A stretch of DNA of 7,934 nt. Origin: JANRLJ01 sp034437895 (GTDB lineage: Bacteria > Chloroflexota > Anaerolineae > Aggregatilineales > Phototrophicaceae). The notes under the pieces were generated by a model. The model was not told the origin of the DNA, searched no databases, and worked only from the letters and a program-made list of their open reading frames with translations. The translations under genes were made by a program, and so were the position numbers. Of the stretch, positions 5,811 through 7,934 are shown piece after piece. Position 1 is the stretch's first letter; each line of letters begins with the position of its first letter. Where the stretch lies: NCBI GenBank assembly GCA_034437895.1, contig DAOTTO010000277.1, positions 1 to 7,934 on the forward strand, read 5' to 3'.

Positions 5811-7340
5811 CTATGCCGCCCCATTGGCTTTGTTCAGCGTCATCAACTGCATGAGACGTTCCTCCGTAGCATCCGCGCGCATGACTTCGCCCGTAATGCG
5901 TCCCGCACACAAGGTAATGATGCGGTCACTCATCCCCAAGATCTCTGGCAGTTCAGAAGAAATCATGAGGATGCCAATTCCCTGCTGTGCCATCTGGTCA
6001 AGCAACATATGAACCTCGGCTTTTGCCGCGATGTCAATGCCACGAGTCGGCTCATCGACGATCAGGACTTTGGGCTTCAACGCCATCCAGCGTGCGATGA
6101 TGACTTTCTGTTGATTGCCGCCGCTGAGATTTGCGATGCGCTGTTCTGCGCTGGACATGCGAATATTGAGTGCATCGCGAAACTCTTCCATAAGACGCCG
6201 TTCTTCGCTAAAACGCACGAAGCCCAACGCGCGCGATAGATGCTTTAGCGCCGCAATGGTCAGATTCTCGCGCACCGCCATTGAGCGGAATATCGCCTGC
6301 TGCTTGCGGTCTTCAGGGACAAGACCAATACCATAGCGAATAGCATCTTTTGGCGAGCGAATGACCACAGGCTGTCCATCGATCATGATGCTGCCGCTGT
6401 CAATGCGGTCAGCGCCAAAGATTGCACGGGCGATCTCAGTACGTCCTGCACCCATCAAACCGGCAATGCCGAGGATTTCGCCACGTCGCAACTCAAAACT
6501 GATATTTTCCAAACGGCGCACATGTATGTCTAGAGCGTCACTGCTGCGCGATAGGTCGCTCACGCGCAGCACAACATCACCCAACTGCTGTTTTTTACTG
6601 CGGTGAAACAGGTCATCCACAGAGCGCCCGACCATCATACGGATGATGTCGTCAATCGAAACATCTTTAATGTTGGCAGAACCCACATTGCGTCCATCGC
6701 GCAGCACAGTGATTCGATCACAGATTTGCATCACTTCTTCGAGGCGATGCGATACAAAAATGATGCTGATGCCTTGTGCTTTGAGATCGCGGATAATGCG
6801 GAAAAGACGCTCCACTTCGCCTTCGCTAAGGGCAGAAGTCGGCTCGTCCATGATGATGACGCGCGACCGCATCGACAGGGCGCGCGCGATCTCTACCATT
6901 TGCTGCTCAGCAACGCTGAGCGAGCGCACTAACTGTTTAGCGTTCAAATCCAATCCGAGCCGTTCTAGTAGTTCTTGTGCTTGGCGCATCAACGCCTGCC
7001 AGTCAAGAAATCCCGCTCGTTGTGGCTCACGTCCGATAAAGATGTTTTCGGCAATCGTTAGACTGGAAACAAGGTTAAACTCCTGGTAAATCGTCACGAT
7101 CCCCAACAGTTGAGCACGATGCGGCGTTTCGATTTGTATCCCCCGCCCATCCAGTTCCATTGTGCCGCTGTCCTGTTGATAAGCGCCTGAGATTATTTTG
7201 ATGAGCGTGGATTTGCCTGCACCGTTTTCTCCCAGAAGTCCATGCACCTCACCCGGCGCAATGGTTAACGACACATCTTGAAGTGCCTTCACACCAGGGA
7301 AGTACTTGTTAATCCCCGTTATCTTGAGTAAGTCAGCCAT
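5811..7340 (-). CDS. Ribose-type ABC transporter double ATP-binding protein (RbsA/MglA family)
   Basis: A 509-residue cytoplasmic ATPase with two nucleotide-binding domains, the normal size for RbsA/MglA/XylG proteins. Domain 1 is complete: Walker A GENGAGKST (37-45), Q-loop Gln86, signature LSVAEQQ (141-147), Walker B IMDEPTSAL (163-171) and switch His198. Domain 2 is the usual degenerate half: the Walker A Lys is Arg300 (GLMGAGRTE), yet the signature LSGGNQQK (405-412) and Walker B VDEPTRGID (428-436) remain, and the switch His is replaced in SSELPE (461-466). So one of the two ATP sites is expected to be weak, as is normal for this family. The ribosome site is modest (GGGAAAGAGA before ATG). 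The gene follows the mutarotase by 33 bp if that gene is read to its restored stop, and the permease follows after about 130 bp. Confidence 0.95.
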   Translation of the reverse strand: MADLLKITGINKYFPGVKALQDVSLTIAPGEVHGLLGENGAGKSTLIKIISGAYQQDSGTMELDGRGIQIETPHRAQLLGIVTIYQEFNLVSSLTIAENIFIGREPQRAGFLDWQALMRQAQELLERLGLDLNAKQLVRSLSVAEQQMVEIARALSMRSRVIIMDEPTSALSEGEVERLFRIIRDLKAQGISIIFVSHRLEEVMQICDRITVLRDGRNVGSANIKDVSIDDIIRMMVGRSVDDLFHRSKKQQLGDVVLRVSDLSRSSDALDIHVRRLENISFELRRGEILGIAGLMGAGRTEIARAIFGADRIDSGSIMIDGQPVVIRSPKDAIRYGIGLVPEDRKQQAIFRSMAVRENLTIAALKHLSRALGFVRFSEERRLMEEFRDALNIRMSSAEQRIANLSGGNQQKVIIARWMALKPKVLIVDEPTRGIDIAAKAEVHMLLDQMAQQGIGILMISSELPEILGMSDRIITLCAGRITGEVMRADATEERLMQLMTLNKANGAA

Positions 7341-7399
7341 AACATCTCTTTCCCAACATTGCGCGGTTCAGCTTTAGAAGACCACACCAGCAATCAAAA

Positions 7400-7768
7400 T
7401 CATATTGGCATAGGGGTGAATTCCCCAGACCACACCACGGCATGGGCATGTTGTGTTTGCAGTTTGAACGGGTTATGTGGAACTTTTTGTTTCGGAACGG
7501 CTTCCAATAGCGCCGCAATCGCTTCATACGTCGCCGGAGTGAGCTGCACAATTTCCTCTGCGATGATTGCACCTTCGACTTGCAGTTCCCTCAACGTAGC
7601 GCGCAGCACCTCAAAGAACGGCGGTATATTCACGCTAACGGCAAAATCAAGACGCTGCGTTTGTGCTGAAATGGGCTGTCCAGCGTCCCTAATCACGAGA
7701 GTATCTAAATGGCCTAAACCAGCGATCACGTTTGAGAGGGGTTGGTTCAATAAACCTATCTTTTTCAT
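7400..7768 (-). CDS. rbsD: D-ribose pyranase-like mutarotase (RbsD/FucU family), C-terminus lost to a probable frameshift
   Basis: RbsD-type proteins interconvert the pyranose and furanose (or anomeric) forms of an imported sugar in the cytosol. The ATG and N-terminus (MKK--LLN--LS) line up with E. coli RbsD. Catalytic His20 (GLGHLDTLV), Asp28 (DAG), the AIIAEEI block (67-73) and His98 are present. As written the frame stops after SGEFTPMPI at 122 residues. One extra base at the C-run (7413-7416) would continue as YANMILIAGVVF to a TAA at 7374-7376, giving 131 residues with the conserved YAN active-site motif. The family is usually about 130-140 residues. So the gene is either broken by a one-base loss, carries a sequencing error, or is frameshifted in translation; a sequencing error is most likely. 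No good ribosome site is visible before the ATG. It heads the operon. Confidence 0.9.
   Translation of the reverse strand: MKKIGLLNQPLSNVIAGLGHLDTLVIRDAGQPISAQTQRLDFAVSVNIPPFFEVLRATLRELQVEGAIIAEEIVQLTPATYEAIAALLEAVPKQKVPHNPFKLQTQHAHAVVWSGEFTPMPI
7413..7416 (-). other. Probable one-base deletion site in rbsD
   Basis: The - strand reads ACC CCT ATG where the family needs Thr-Pro-Tyr (ACC CCN TAT). A single missing C in the four-C run accounts for this. Reading on in the shifted frame restores 12 family-typical residues and a stop at 7374, only 33 bp before the ATPase start. Confidence 0.85.
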
Positions 7769-7786
7769 CGAAATCGGTGCGAGATA

Positions 7787-7824
7787 CCCCTGCCTTTAGG
7801 CAAGGGGGCGAACCAAAGGTTCGC
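7787..7824. repeat. Adjacent hairpin pair resembling an IS200/IS605-type end
   Basis: Two stems touch each other. The first pairs CCCCTGCCT (7787-7795) with AGGCA-A-GGGG (7798-7807), 9 bp with one bulged A. The second pairs GCGAACC (7808-7814) with GGTTCGC (7818-7824), a perfect 7 bp with loop AAA. On the - strand the first reads CCCC-TTGCCTAAAGGCAGGGG, a shape I associate with the subterminal hairpin of IS200/IS605 and TnpB-type elements. No transposase is in the window, so this rests on form alone. Confidence 0.4.
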
Positions 7825-7934
7825 GGTAAGCACCTTAATCCTTTCGTATAGGTGTAGCCGTCCGAATGGTGTAGAACTACACAATTGCTATGTTTGGTTG
7901 TGATTTTCCCAACTTCGGTTTTAATGTCGAAGCT
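7787..7934 (-). ncRNA. Hairpin-rich non-coding stretch, candidate omega-type or leader RNA
   Basis: In about 150 bp I find four clear stems. Besides the two at 7787-7824 there are GTGTAG/CTACAC (7869-7874 with 7877-7882) and CTTCG/CGAAG (7913-7917 with 7928-7932). GGTGTAG occurs twice (7851-7857 and 7868-7874), so CTACAC has two possible partners, and CACCT (7831-7835) can pair with AGGTG (7850-7854). Competing pairings suggest a folded RNA. If it is read leftward, its 3' end would abut the rbsD start, 19 nt from the last stem. It could be the RNA of a TnpB-type element or an unrelated 5' leader. Strand and limits are uncertain. Confidence 0.25.

Noticed and set aside
7333..7572. Second - strand frame of 79 codons over the end of rbsD
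   Set aside because: It is neither the RbsD frame nor the frame that restores its C-terminus, and it overlaps the ATPase start.
7689..7934. Uninterrupted - strand frame running from the window edge across the rbsD start
   Set aside because: It overlaps the well-supported rbsD start in another frame, matches no family I recognise, and passes through perfect hairpins. It is more likely chance openness of a structured non-coding stretch.

Overview
The window carries two transcription units that converge near position 2400. The + strand holds two translationally coupled genes: a cupin protein resembling class I mannose-6-phosphate isomerase, and an AroE-family (shikimate dehydrogenase-like) oxidoreductase. 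The - strand holds a ribose-type sugar ABC import operon. Its order in transcription is rbsD-like mutarotase, rbsA-like double ATPase, rbsC-like permease, then a substrate-binding protein, the same order as the E. coli rbsDACB genes. No sugar kinase or repressor gene is visible.

The host is a bacterium with moderate GC. The purine-rich palindromic repeat at the left edge resembles intergenic repeats I associate with Chloroflexota and some other phyla, so Chloroflexota is my best guess. The sequence alone does not settle this.

Layout: 1-103 repeat with two hairpins; 104-259 short upstream region; 260-1492 cupin; 1489-2340 AroE-like; 2341-2517 convergent spacer with an intrinsic terminator for the - strand; 2518-4419 substrate-binding protein; 4420-4644 spacer with a candidate promoter; 4645-5679 permease; 5811-7340 ATPase; 7374-7768 mutarotase with a probable one-base frameshift; 7769-7934 a hairpin-rich non-coding stretch that looks like the end of an IS200/IS605-type element or its associated RNA.

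Three points stand out. First, the binding protein is a head-to-tail fusion of two complete ribose-type binding domains, 312 residues apart with no indel, and a 117-residue core that differs at one amino acid between copies. Second, the AroE-like enzyme keeps its catalytic Lys and Asp but has changed three residues that normally hold shikimate; with its coupled sugar-isomerase-like cupin, it probably acts on another substrate. Third, the mutarotase gene is cut short by a missing base in a C run, just before its conserved active-site Tyr-Ala-Asn motif.

Inferred role: the operon imports a pentose, hexose or polyol and converts the pyranose form on entry. The cupin/AroE-like pair may process a related sugar or sugar acid, but nothing in the window proves that link.
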